Assembly (NCBI GenBank): GCA_934668295.1
Contig: CAKUND010000084.1
Span: 1 to 8,762 of the forward strand
Source: an uncultured Oscillospiraceae bacterium
Lineage (GTDB): Bacteria; Bacillota; Clostridia; Oscillospirales; Oscillospiraceae
Direction of reading: 5' to 3'
DNA length: 8,762 nt
Below, piece by piece: positions 1 to 6,100 of the stretch. A program made the translations under genes and the position numbers. The notes below the pieces were generated by a model. The model did no database searches. It had not been told where the DNA came from and saw nothing but the letters and a program-made list of their open reading frames with translations. The first letter of the stretch is position 1; the number at the start of each line of letters is the position of its first letter.

Positions 1-180
1 TTCGGCGGACACTGCTGCGTCGCGCCGGGCGTGACGATCGGCAGCGATGTCGTCATCGGCGCGGGCAGCGTCGTTGTACACGATATCCCGGATCATGTCG
101 TAGCAGCCGGAAACCCGTGCCGCGTCATCCGCCCCATCACAGAAGCAGACCGCGAGGCAAGACGCGCCGTCAGGAAATAA
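1..180 (+). CDS. Hexapeptide-repeat sugar O-acetyltransferase (maltose/galactoside acetyltransferase type), 3' end only
   Basis: The last 59 codons are present, with the TAA stop at 178-180; the start and most of the protein lie outside the window. The residues show left-handed beta-helix hexapeptide repeats (PGVTIG, then [10 protein letters not shown]) followed by the characteristic ending [19 protein letters not shown]. That ending is typical of the LacA/Maa/NodL group, which transfers acetyl from acetyl-CoA to a sugar hydroxyl; the AGNP segment lies near the acetyl-CoA site in that family. About two thirds of a usual 185-205 residue protein is missing, including the region expected to carry the catalytic histidine, so the exact sugar specificity cannot be judged. 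It is followed by its own terminator and converges on the regulator gene, so it is probably not part of the transport operon. Confidence 0.9.
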   Translation, partial: FGGHCCVAPGVTIGSDVVIGAGSVVVHDIPDHVVAAGNPCRVIRPITEADREARRAVRK

Positions 181-193
181 AACAAATCACAGA

Positions 194-223
194 AAAGGCC
201 AGCAGCCCATGCTGCTGGCCTTT
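194..223 (+). terminator. Intrinsic terminator of the acetyltransferase gene
   Basis: A perfect 13-bp stem (194-206 with 211-223, core GGCCAGCAGC / GCTGCTGGCC) closes a 4-nt CCAT loop 13 nt after the stop codon. The stem base is A3 on the left and T3 on the right. The T-run is short, so termination may be incomplete, but the A-run and T-run flanks make the structure usable in both directions. It could therefore also stop transcripts from the convergent regulator gene. Confidence 0.8.
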
Positions 224-243
224 CATATGTCAAGGAGCTCGAT

Positions 244-396
244 CAAAGGCGGCTCCCCTTGGGCACAAGGGGAGCTGTCAGCAAAGCTGACTGAGGGGAA
301 TCAAATGTTGCATGGTTTGGAGCACTTAAAAAATGCAATGTATAATCCCCGCAGGTCCTCCGGGCCAGCTCCCCTTTATTCAAAGGGGAGCCTTTG
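244..396. repeat. MITE-like palindromic intergenic repeat with paired hairpins
   Basis: The roughly 153-bp unit has inverted ends: CAAAGGC-GG-CTCCCCTT on the left (244-260) and the complement of AAGGGGAGCCTTTG on the right (383-396). Each end also folds on itself. The left stem is 252-260 with 267-275, 9 bp; the right stem is 368-377 with 382-391, 10 bp. A third small hairpin (277-282 with 286-291, GTCAGC/GCTGAC) follows the left one. No credible gene lies inside. From memory, similar GGCTCCCCTT / AAGGGGAGC elements are abundant between genes in Oscillospiraceae genomes; this cannot be confirmed from one copy. It sits between two convergent genes, and neither hairpin has a T-run, so it is not a classical terminator. 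Confidence 0.65.
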
Positions 397-451
397 GCGC
401 GCCAGAGCCAGCGCATCACGGAAAGTTGAGGTTCATGCGCAGCTGCTTCGC

Positions 452-2677
452 CTATTGCGACAGCAGCTCTGTGAGCTCCTGATTGGTCGCGGCGATGGCG
501 GCGGAGATATCCATGTTGTAGATAAGGCATTTATAGGCCCATTTGCATAGCACGTCGTCGATCTGCTTGCTTGGGATCGGCCGTCCGTCGGGGAAGGAGA
601 GCTGATACTGCGGCTGCGTGTTGGGATAGGTCTTGAAATAGAGCGGCAGCCACGGATAGAGCTTGACCATTTCGTCATTTGTATAGGTATTAGAAATGGC
701 CGTCTGTCCGCCCATGATCGTAAAGTAGTTGCTGATGCCCTCGTCACACGTCCAGCGGAGAAAGGCGAGCGCCTGCTCGCGCTGCGCGCTCTGACGGCTG
801 ACGCCGAAGCTCCATCCGCCGAGCAGTGGACGCCGCCCCGGCACCAGACTGCATCCGATCGAGGTGCTGCTTCTGCGAAGGTCGGTAGAGTTGGTCAGAA
901 ATGCAGGGTAGGTGATTAGCATGGCCGTATCTCCGCGCAGGAAGTCATCGACGATCGACACATCCGTCGCCTGTAAGTAATCCGGCTTTGCAAGGTGGAT
1001 CGTGCGCCGGAAGCTGATGTAGGCCTTGAGTGTCTGCGGGTTGTCAAAGGCCGGCCTGCCGTCGTCGCCGATGATCTGACTCTGGAACGCATGCAGGCGG
1101 AAGTAAAGCTCCGGCGCGAAGCACTCGTTATAGGCTGCTGCGACGGAAACGCCGTAGTCGACCGCGTCGGTGCTCCGGGTGAAAAAGGCGGCGACCGCAT
1201 TATATTCCTTCAGCGTTGTCGGTGGGCGCAGGCTTGCACCGGTCTCGCGCTCGAATTCGGCGCGGAGCGCCGAATCGGCGAACAGATCCTTGCGGTAATA
1301 CAGCATCTGCGGCGCATACATGAACGGGATCCCATAGATCCGGCCGCGGAACGCGCCAAAATGCTGGAAGCAGTTCGGAAAGAACTGCGACGTATCAAAG
1401 CTGTCGAGCTCGTTGGTGAAATCGTCCAGAACGCTGCCCGCCAGCAGCGGCAGCCACGGGATATCGAACATGGTGACGTCGTAATGCGCAGTGCCGGTCC
1501 GGATCTCATCAAAGATCGCGTGGTGAGGAAGGAACCGGATCTCCGTCTGGATCCCAGTGAGCTGCTCAAAGTTGCGGATCAGACCCTGAAACAGATGGAC
1601 GGACGGGTTGTCGAGCAGCATGATCCGCAGCTTGTCGCTGCCGGCACAATGCAGCTGCGGCCGGGAGTGCGTGAAAAGGCCGGAGCGGAGCAGATTGCTT
1701 TGCAGCGCGTTGTCGTGCAGAATGGCCTGCTCCGTATCCCGAAGCGGAGAAACGAGCTGCCCCAGCAGGAGCCGCGCGGCCATATCGCCCGCCTTGATCG
1801 CCGGTCTTGACGTGGAAAACGAGGCAAAGGTCTGTGTATAGCGGTTCCAGTGCTCTTCGCCGAGCGTAAGAACAGGGATCTCGTCGGTGGTAAAGCCCAG
1901 CAGATGAAGACCCTCAATCACGCCGGTCGCTAGAAGGGAGGACGTGGTGATAATGGCGTCGGGGCGCTGTGTGCGCAGGAGACTGACTGTGCGGGAAAAC
2001 GCGGCTTCCTTACTCATTGGGGAGCGGATGATCTGATCAGCGGAAAGCGCTTCACCGGACTGCGCATGCGCGCCGCGGAAAGCCGCCACGCATCCGTCTT
2101 CACAGGTAAAGCCTTCCGCGCCGCAGAAGAGAAACACCGAGCGGAAGCCCTGCTGCAGAAGCGCGGAAGCAAGCTGGCGCACGGAAGTCTCGCTGTCGAC
2201 GGAAACAAAGTTTGCGTCCAGAGATTTGATGCGCCGGTCAATCATCACGATCGGGCAGCCTCTGGAGGTAAACCGGTCATAATAGTATTTCCATGCGTCC
2301 GGCTGGCACGAAACAAGGATCAGTCCGCAGACCTGCTTGCTGGAAAAGCCCTCGAGCGCTGCGCGCTCAAGCTCGGGCGCATCGTCGGAAAAGGCGATGT
2401 TCAGGAAGTAATCGCTGTTGGAAAAGGCTTTTTCAATGCCTTGAAAGATCTGTACATAATACGGGTCGTCAAGGTTCGGCAGCAGGATGCCGATCTCGTG
2501 GTTTTTCTGCCCACGCAGGTTTTTTGCGGCAGTGCTGGGGGTATAGTGCAGCTCCTCAACGGCCTGCTTGATCCGTTCAGACACTGCGCGGCTGACCGGC
2601 TTGGAGGCGTTCAGATAGTTCGAAACAGTCGCAACGGAAACGCCTGCCTTTTGTGCAACATCGCGTATGGTAGCCAT
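452..2677 (-). CDS. LacI-family transcriptional regulator fused to a C-terminal extracellular-solute-binding-type domain (741 aa)
   Basis: The ATG at 2677 has a strong GGAGGG ribosome site (2688-2683) 5 nt upstream. Residues 1-57 form a textbook LacI helix-turn-helix and hinge (MATIRDVAQKAGVSVATVSN, then LHYTPSTAAKNL with the minor-groove leucine). Residues about 60-345 are the usual type I periplasmic-binding-fold sensor (EIGILLPNLDDPYY at its start, VMIDRR near 148, DAIITTSS near 247). A normal LacI protein ends here at about 335-345 residues. This one continues for about 390 residues resembling an SBP_bac_1-type sugar-binding protein: RIMLLDN near 355, YDVTMFDIPWLP near 403, YGIPFMYAPQMLYYRKDLF near 452, GDTAMLITYPAF near 592 and a GGWSFGVS segment near 630. 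No signal peptide or membrane segment is visible at the junction, so the whole protein should be cytoplasmic. It is divergent from the transporter operon, its likely target. Whether it activates or represses is inference. No frameshift is seen; the frame is open throughout. Confidence 0.92.
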   Translation of the reverse strand: MATIRDVAQKAGVSVATVSNYLNASKPVSRAVSERIKQAVEELHYTPSTAAKNLRGQKNHEIGILLPNLDDPYYVQIFQGIEKAFSNSDYFLNIAFSDDAPELERAALEGFSSKQVCGLILVSCQPDAWKYYYDRFTSRGCPIVMIDRRIKSLDANFVSVDSETSVRQLASALLQQGFRSVFLFCGAEGFTCEDGCVAAFRGAHAQSGEALSADQIIRSPMSKEAAFSRTVSLLRTQRPDAIITTSSLLATGVIEGLHLLGFTTDEIPVLTLGEEHWNRYTQTFASFSTSRPAIKAGDMAARLLLGQLVSPLRDTEQAILHDNALQSNLLRSGLFTHSRPQLHCAGSDKLRIMLLDNPSVHLFQGLIRNFEQLTGIQTEIRFLPHHAIFDEIRTGTAHYDVTMFDIPWLPLLAGSVLDDFTNELDSFDTSQFFPNCFQHFGAFRGRIYGIPFMYAPQMLYYRKDLFADSALRAEFERETGASLRPPTTLKEYNAVAAFFTRSTDAVDYGVSVAAAYNECFAPELYFRLHAFQSQIIGDDGRPAFDNPQTLKAYISFRRTIHLAKPDYLQATDVSIVDDFLRGDTAMLITYPAFLTNSTDLRRSSTSIGCSLVPGRRPLLGGWSFGVSRQSAQREQALAFLRWTCDEGISNYFTIMGGQTAISNTYTNDEMVKLYPWLPLYFKTYPNTQPQYQLSFPDGRPIPSKQIDDVLCKWAYKCLIYNMDISAAIAATNQELTELLSQ

Positions 2678-2740
2678 TTTTACCCTCCGGTTTTATAAAT
2701 AATTGCCAAACGGCGCTGCTTTTGTGGGTTTCATACGATG

Positions 2741-2769
2741 AGTATACACGAAATCTGGTGAATTGTCAC
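2741..2769 (-). promoter_or_regulatory. Sigma-A-type promoter for the LacI-SBP regulator gene
   Basis: Read on the minus strand, a -35 box GTGACA (2769-2764) and a -10 box TATACT (2746-2741) are separated by 17 bp; each differs from consensus at one base. The predicted start near 2735 gives a leader of about 57 nt before the ATG. Confidence 0.65.
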
Positions 2770-2777
2770 GAAAATCT
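2747..2777. repeat. Pair of direct repeats CACGAAATCT overlapping the regulator promoter
   Basis: CACGAAATCT (2747-2756) recurs as CACGAAAATCT (2767-2777), offset by 20 bp or about two helical turns. The first copy fills the -10/-35 spacer of the minus-strand promoter and the second overlaps and extends beyond its -35 box. The second copy also belongs to an imperfect 25-bp dyad (2766-2790: TCAC, AAA, then TTT, GTGA). This arrangement would suit a protein binding one face of the helix, but short AT-rich repeats can arise by chance. Confidence 0.35.
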
Positions 2778-2787
2778 TGAAATTTAG

Positions 2788-2799
2788 TGAAACGTTTAA
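2788..2799. promoter_or_regulatory. Candidate LacI-family operator between the divergent promoters
   Basis: TGAAACGTTTAA is a near-palindrome with a central CG and the perfect core AAACGTTT (2790-2797). This is the core of PurR-like LacI-family operators, and the HTH of the divergent regulator belongs to that family. The centre lies about 59 bp upstream of the predicted regulator start and about 72 bp upstream of the predicted operon start. It overlaps neither -35/-10 pair, so the position fits activation or looping better than simple blocking of polymerase. Confidence 0.55.
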
Positions 2800-2830
2800 A
2801 AGTATTTTTGCCGGAATTTTACCGAAAGAA

Positions 2831-2859
2831 TTGACACTGCGCAGACACCCGGATAGAAT
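2831..2859 (+). promoter_or_regulatory. Sigma-A-type promoter of the transport/hydrolase operon
   Basis: A consensus -35 box TTGACA (2831-2836) is followed after 17 bp by TAGAAT (2854-2859), one base from the -10 consensus. The predicted start near 2866 leaves a leader of about 85 nt before the solute-binding-protein gene. No other promoter of this quality is seen further along the operon. Confidence 0.75.
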
Positions 2860-2950
2860 GTGCATGTAAAGCCAAATCGGAATTGTGTGCGTACCGCGGA
2901 CAGAAAAGACACAGACTGATATTGGCAAAAATGAAAGGAGAACAACAACT

Positions 2951-4306
2951 ATGAAAAAAATGATCGCATTGCTGTTGGCTGCGCTGATGGTGTTTGCGCT
3001 GGCCGCCTGCGCGGCGAACCAGACGCCGGCGGATGCACAGACCGAAGCCCCGACGCAGCAGACCGAAGCGCCGGCGCAGAGCGAAACGGAAGCCGAACCG
3101 GCCTCCGACGAGAAAGAGCCCGTCACGCTGACGATGATGATCCAGGCCAATAACGCGAATCTGACCTACTATCAGAGAATGATCGCCGCGTATGAGGAGC
3201 AGACCGGGAACAAGATCGACGTGCTCGGCATCGACAACGATAATTTTGATACCGTCGCAACGAGCAAATTCGCAACCGGCGATATCCCTGATATCTTTGT
3301 CCATCACAACAACAGCGCGCTGGCAAACTACGATCCCTCCAATAACTTCTATACGCTCAACGACCAGAGCTGGGTCGGCGAGCTGACCGACGAAGCGTAC
3401 AAGAACGCGCTGGACGACAATGGCAATCTGCTCGGACTGCCGTTCGGCGAGAACTCCATCTCCGGCTTCTATTACAATAAGACCATTCTGGCCGAGCTCG
3501 GTCTGGAGCCTGCGGCAACGCAGGAGGAGTTTGACGCGCTGTGCCAGGCGATCTACGACGCCGGCTATACGCCGCTGTGCTTCCCGATCCAGAACTGCAT
3601 GTGGATGTACCAGTTCGCAATGGATCCGGTCTTCGCAGATCATCCGGAGCTGCTTGAAAAGATCAACAAGAACGAGATCAAGTATTCTGACATTCCCGAG
3701 ATCGCCGCTATGTGCCAGTGGGTCAAGGACGCCGCTGACAAGGGCTGGTTCGGCGATACCTACATGAGCGATGGCTGGGACGATCTGAGCCCGATCATGG
3801 GAACCGGCGAAGCGGTCATCATCCCCATCTGGGACACCTGGTTCATCACGGACTTTGACGACAGCAACGATTATACCATGGACGACTTCGGCGTGATGCC
3901 CGTCTTCATGAACACCGTTGAAAACGGCACCTATGAGGGCGGCAACGTTCTCATGATCATGGCGAACAAGAACAGCGACAAGCTCGACGACGTGCTGGAG
4001 TTCATGAGCTTCTGCGCTTCGCCCGAGGTCTACAACGCAGCGTTCGAGGGCGTGCCGACGGTCTCCATCTACAAAAACCAGACCACCAATATCCAGACCC
4101 CCATGGTCGTGGAAGCAGCGGACTCGCTCAGTGCCTGCCTGCGCGCCAGCACAACCTCGGCAAAGGTCATCGGCTATACGCAGGCTGATACCGCAACGGC
4201 CGTGCAGGAGCTGGTTCTCGGCACGGTCGACGTGGACGGCTGCGTGGCGCTGATGGACGAAAGCCGTATCGCAACGGCAAAGGCATTCGGCACTGAGGGC
4301 TTCTAA
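2951..4306 (+). CDS. Sugar ABC transporter substrate-binding lipoprotein (451 aa)
   Basis: The start at 2951 is chosen because MKKMIALLLAALMVFALAAC is a complete lipoprotein signal peptide (lipobox LAAC, Cys20) and AAAGGAG lies at 2934-2940, 10 nt upstream. An in-frame ATG at 2885 would add 22 hydrophilic residues before the signal and is unlikely. After a flexible Q/T/E/A/P-rich tether (residues 21-57) comes a family 1 extracellular solute-binding domain: VTLTMMIQAN, YYQRMIAAYEEQTGNKIDV, then DIPDIFVHHN, LLGLPFGENSISGFYYNKTIL near residue 145 and an aromatic-rich later half. Anchored outside the membrane, it should deliver a sugar or oligosaccharide to the two downstream permeases. The ligand cannot be named. 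The length is normal for the family. It is the first gene of the operon, and the hairpin after it is consistent with higher expression than the permeases. Confidence 0.93.
   Translation: MKKMIALLLAALMVFALAACAANQTPADAQTEAPTQQTEAPAQSETEAEPASDEKEPVTLTMMIQANNANLTYYQRMIAAYEEQTGNKIDVLGIDNDNFDTVATSKFATGDIPDIFVHHNNSALANYDPSNNFYTLNDQSWVGELTDEAYKNALDDNGNLLGLPFGENSISGFYYNKTILAELGLEPAATQEEFDALCQAIYDAGYTPLCFPIQNCMWMYQFAMDPVFADHPELLEKINKNEIKYSDIPEIAAMCQWVKDAADKGWFGDTYMSDGWDDLSPIMGTGEAVIIPIWDTWFITDFDDSNDYTMDDFGVMPVFMNTVENGTYEGGNVLMIMANKNSDKLDDVLEFMSFCASPEVYNAAFEGVPTVSIYKNQTTNIQTPMVVEAADSLSACLRASTTSAKVIGYTQADTATAVQELVLGTVDVDGCVALMDESRIATAKAFGTEGF
3038..3079 (+). repeat. 21-bp in-frame tandem duplication in the lipoprotein tether
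   Basis: Codons 30-36 (QTEAPTQ) and 37-43 (QTEAPAQ) are two adjacent 21-bp units differing at two bases. They lie in the low-complexity tether just after the lipidated cysteine, where length variation should be tolerated. This looks like recent slippage or duplication. Confidence 0.7.
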
Positions 4307-4327
4307 AGCGCAGCGCACTCCCTTTTG

Positions 4328-4377
4328 GTGTTACCCGTAGGCGTGATACCCGTTGCTTGACCGCAACGGGTATCACG
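4328..4377 (+). promoter_or_regulatory. Intercistronic mRNA hairpin between binding-protein and permease genes
   Basis: A perfect 15-bp stem (4342-4356 with 4363-4377, core GATACCCGTTGC / GCAACGGGTATC) closes a 6-nt loop, 35 nt after the binding-protein stop and 15 nt before the permease ATG. There is no T-run after it, so it is probably not a full terminator. In malE-malF-type operons such structures protect the upstream binding-protein mRNA and raise its yield over the permeases. Just before it, GTGTTACCCGT (4328-4338) nearly duplicates GTGATACCCGT (4343-4353), one mismatch, and could pair with the same 3' arm to give an alternative, weaker fold. Confidence 0.7.
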
Positions 4378-4392
4378 TGATTTGGAGGGAAT

Positions 4393-5268
4393 ATGAATAA
4401 GTCAAAAATCTACCCGAAATATATGCTGCTTCTGCCGCTTGTATTTTATGTCGTCTTTTTCCTCGTCCCGTCGACGTTCGGATATGGCCTTGCGTTCACG
4501 GACTGGAGCGCGACAAACAGCAAATTCAGCGGCCTCTCCTTTGTCGGCATTCAGAATCTGCTTGACGCGCTGAAAAACCGCGCGATCCCTGTCGCGCTGG
4601 TCAACACCCTGATCTACGCAAGCGTCAAGACGGTTTTTGTCACGGTTCTAGGCCTGTTCTTTGCCTATATGCTCAACCGGAAAATTGCAGGGCAGAAGGT
4701 GCTCCGTACCGTGTTTTTCCTTCCGTCTGTCTTTGCAGCGCTGGTCGTCGGCCTGATTTTCAGCGGCATTTTCAAGACACGCGGCGGTACCGTCAATGAA
4801 ATTCTCGCCGTGTTCAAGGTCCACCGCGTACAATGGCTGGGAAACCGCTGGCTCTCGATCCTCGCGATCAATGTTGCGTCGATCTGGAGCAATGTCGGCT
4901 ATGCGACGATCATCAGTCTGGCCGGCATGCAGTCGGTCTCCAAGGATTATATTGAGGCAGCCAAAATAGACGGCGCAAACGAGTGGAAGACCTATACGCG
5001 CATTACGCTTCCGCTGATCATGCCGATCGTGAATGTGAACATTCTGACCAACATCATCTATGGCCTGAAAATGTTCGACATCATTTACGTCATGACCGGA
5101 GGCGGCCCCGGCATCTCCACGGAGAGCTTCGGCACGCTCATCATGAACGAAATGGGCGCAGGGCGCTATGCCTCGTCAGTTGCGATCAATCTGATCTTTA
5201 CGGTGCTCCTTGTCGTTGTTTCTGTTCTCTATAAGAAATTCAGCCGCAAATGGGAGACAGAGTCATGA
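4393..5268 (+). CDS. Sugar ABC transporter permease, MalF/UgpA type (291 aa)
   Basis: The ATG at 4393 follows GGAGGG (4384-4389) by 3 nt. The protein shows about six hydrophobic membrane segments, beginning with YMLLLPLVFYVVFFLVPSTFG near residue 10. The permease hallmark EAA loop lies near residues 187-212 (YIEAAKIDGANEWKTYTRIT, then LPLIMP); it docks onto the ATPase subunit. The segment MTGGGPG near 234 is also typical of the CUT1 MalF-like subunit. It works in the cytoplasmic membrane as one half of the channel, with the next gene as the other half. Its stop codon overlaps the next start by 4 nt (ATGA, 5265-5268), implying translational coupling. No ATP-binding subunit is encoded nearby; Bacillota often share one MsmX-type ATPase. 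Confidence 0.95.
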   Translation: MNKSKIYPKYMLLLPLVFYVVFFLVPSTFGYGLAFTDWSATNSKFSGLSFVGIQNLLDALKNRAIPVALVNTLIYASVKTVFVTVLGLFFAYMLNRKIAGQKVLRTVFFLPSVFAALVVGLIFSGIFKTRGGTVNEILAVFKVHRVQWLGNRWLSILAINVASIWSNVGYATIISLAGMQSVSKDYIEAAKIDGANEWKTYTRITLPLIMPIVNVNILTNIIYGLKMFDIIYVMTGGGPGISTESFGTLIMNEMGAGRYASSVAINLIFTVLLVVVSVLYKKFSRKWETES

Positions 5269-6089
5269 AGAAAAAAGAAACACGAACAGATATCTTCTGC
5301 AGCGCGCTTCTCTGGCTGCTCAGTCTGACGGTCTTTCTTCCGCTGCTTATGATCGTGTTCACCTCCTTTAAGGATAAGAAGGAGGGCGCGACCTTGAACC
5401 TTGTCCTTCCGGCAAAATGGATGTGGGAAAACTACGTTCAGGTACTGAAAACGGGAAATGTGCTCCGGGCGCTTGGAAACAGCGTGTTTGTTTCCGCTGT
5501 TACGCTTGTCATCGTGCTGATCACCGCGTCCATGCTGGGCTATATGATCGCCCGGCTCAACACGCGCGGGAGCCGGTTCGTGGACTGGCTGGTCGGCCTT
5601 GGGATCATTGTGCCGTTTTCCGCAATGCCGACCATGATGCTGCTGCAGAGCATGAAGATCTATGGCGGCGTGTGGGGCCTGATCTGCGTATACTCCGCGC
5701 TGTATCTTCCGTTTTCAACCATGATCATCACCAGCTATATCCGGGGGCTTCCAAGAGAGCTGGATGAGGCCGCGGTCATCGACGGTGCGACCGGCATGTG
5801 CCTGTTTGTCAGGATCATCGTGCCGCTTCTCAAGCCGATCGCTGCGACTGCTGCGGTGCTGATCTTTATGTGGAGCTGGAATGAACTGCAGGTTCCGCTG
5901 TATCTGCTCAATTCCTCGTCCTCCTATACGCTGCCGATGTCGGTATTCAGCTTCTACGGCGCGTATAACAAATGGTGGAATCTGGTTTGCGCGGACGTTG
6001 TGCTTGTGACGTTGCCGGTCGTGCTGGTCTATGTATTTGCGCAGAAATTTGTCATTTCCGGCATGACGGCAGGCGCGGTCAAAATGTAA
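5265..6089 (+). CDS. Sugar ABC transporter permease, MalG/UgpE type (274 aa)
   Basis: The start at 5265 is preferred over an in-frame ATG at 5250 because it gives the standard ATGA overlap with the upstream stop and has GGGAGA (5252-5257) at normal spacing. The predicted N-terminus MKKKETRTDIF is also the usual short cytoplasmic lead. Hydrophobic segments follow from about residue 12. The EAA loop is at 166-200 (ELDEAAVIDGATGMCLFVRI, then VPLLKP), and the IVPFSAMPTMMLLQ region near 124 and the WSWNELQVPLYLL region near 213 are typical of MalG-like CUT1 permeases. It pairs with the preceding permease. The next gene starts 11 nt after its stop, in the same transcript. Confidence 0.95.
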   Translation: MKKKETRTDIFCSALLWLLSLTVFLPLLMIVFTSFKDKKEGATLNLVLPAKWMWENYVQVLKTGNVLRALGNSVFVSAVTLVIVLITASMLGYMIARLNTRGSRFVDWLVGLGIIVPFSAMPTMMLLQSMKIYGGVWGLICVYSALYLPFSTMIITSYIRGLPRELDEAAVIDGATGMCLFVRIIVPLLKPIAATAAVLIFMWSWNELQVPLYLLNSSSSYTLPMSVFSFYGAYNKWWNLVCADVVLVTLPVVLVYVFAQKFVISGMTAGAVKM

Positions 6090-6100
6090 GGAGAGCAGGA

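Noticed and set aside
209..550. 113-codon open frame covering the palindromic repeat and the end of the regulator gene
   Set aside because: It runs through the terminator arm, the hairpins and antisense regulator sequence, with no ribosome site; not a gene.
995..1810. 271-codon open frame on the plus strand opposite the LacI-SBP gene
   Set aside because: It lies wholly inside the fusion gene, is Arg/Glu-rich and shows no domain; a high-GC shadow.
2788..2802. CcpA cre site at the AAACGTTT palindrome
   Set aside because: The cre consensus needs one more base between TG and CG (TGNAANCG); here it is TGAAACG. A PurR-like LacI operator is the better fit.
2885..2950. Upstream in-frame start at 2885 for the binding protein
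   Set aside because: It would bury the signal peptide behind 22 polar and charged residues, and it lacks a ribosome site; 2951 has both signal peptide start and AAAGGAG.
2819..4318. Long open frame (499 codons) on the minus strand opposite the binding-protein gene
   Set aside because: It is antisense to a clear lipoprotein gene with signal peptide and ribosome site. Its translation is rich in Arg, Val, His and Asp without a domain pattern, as expected from the GC-rich complement.
4342..4377. Intrinsic terminator between the binding-protein and permease genes
   Set aside because: The stem is strong, but the sequence after it (TGATTTGGAGGG) has no T-run and leads directly into the permease ribosome site. 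A stabilising or attenuating hairpin is more likely.
5250..5267. Upstream start at 5250 for the second permease
   Set aside because: It adds five residues inside the first permease gene without better ribosome spacing. The ATGA overlap start at 5265 is the usual arrangement.
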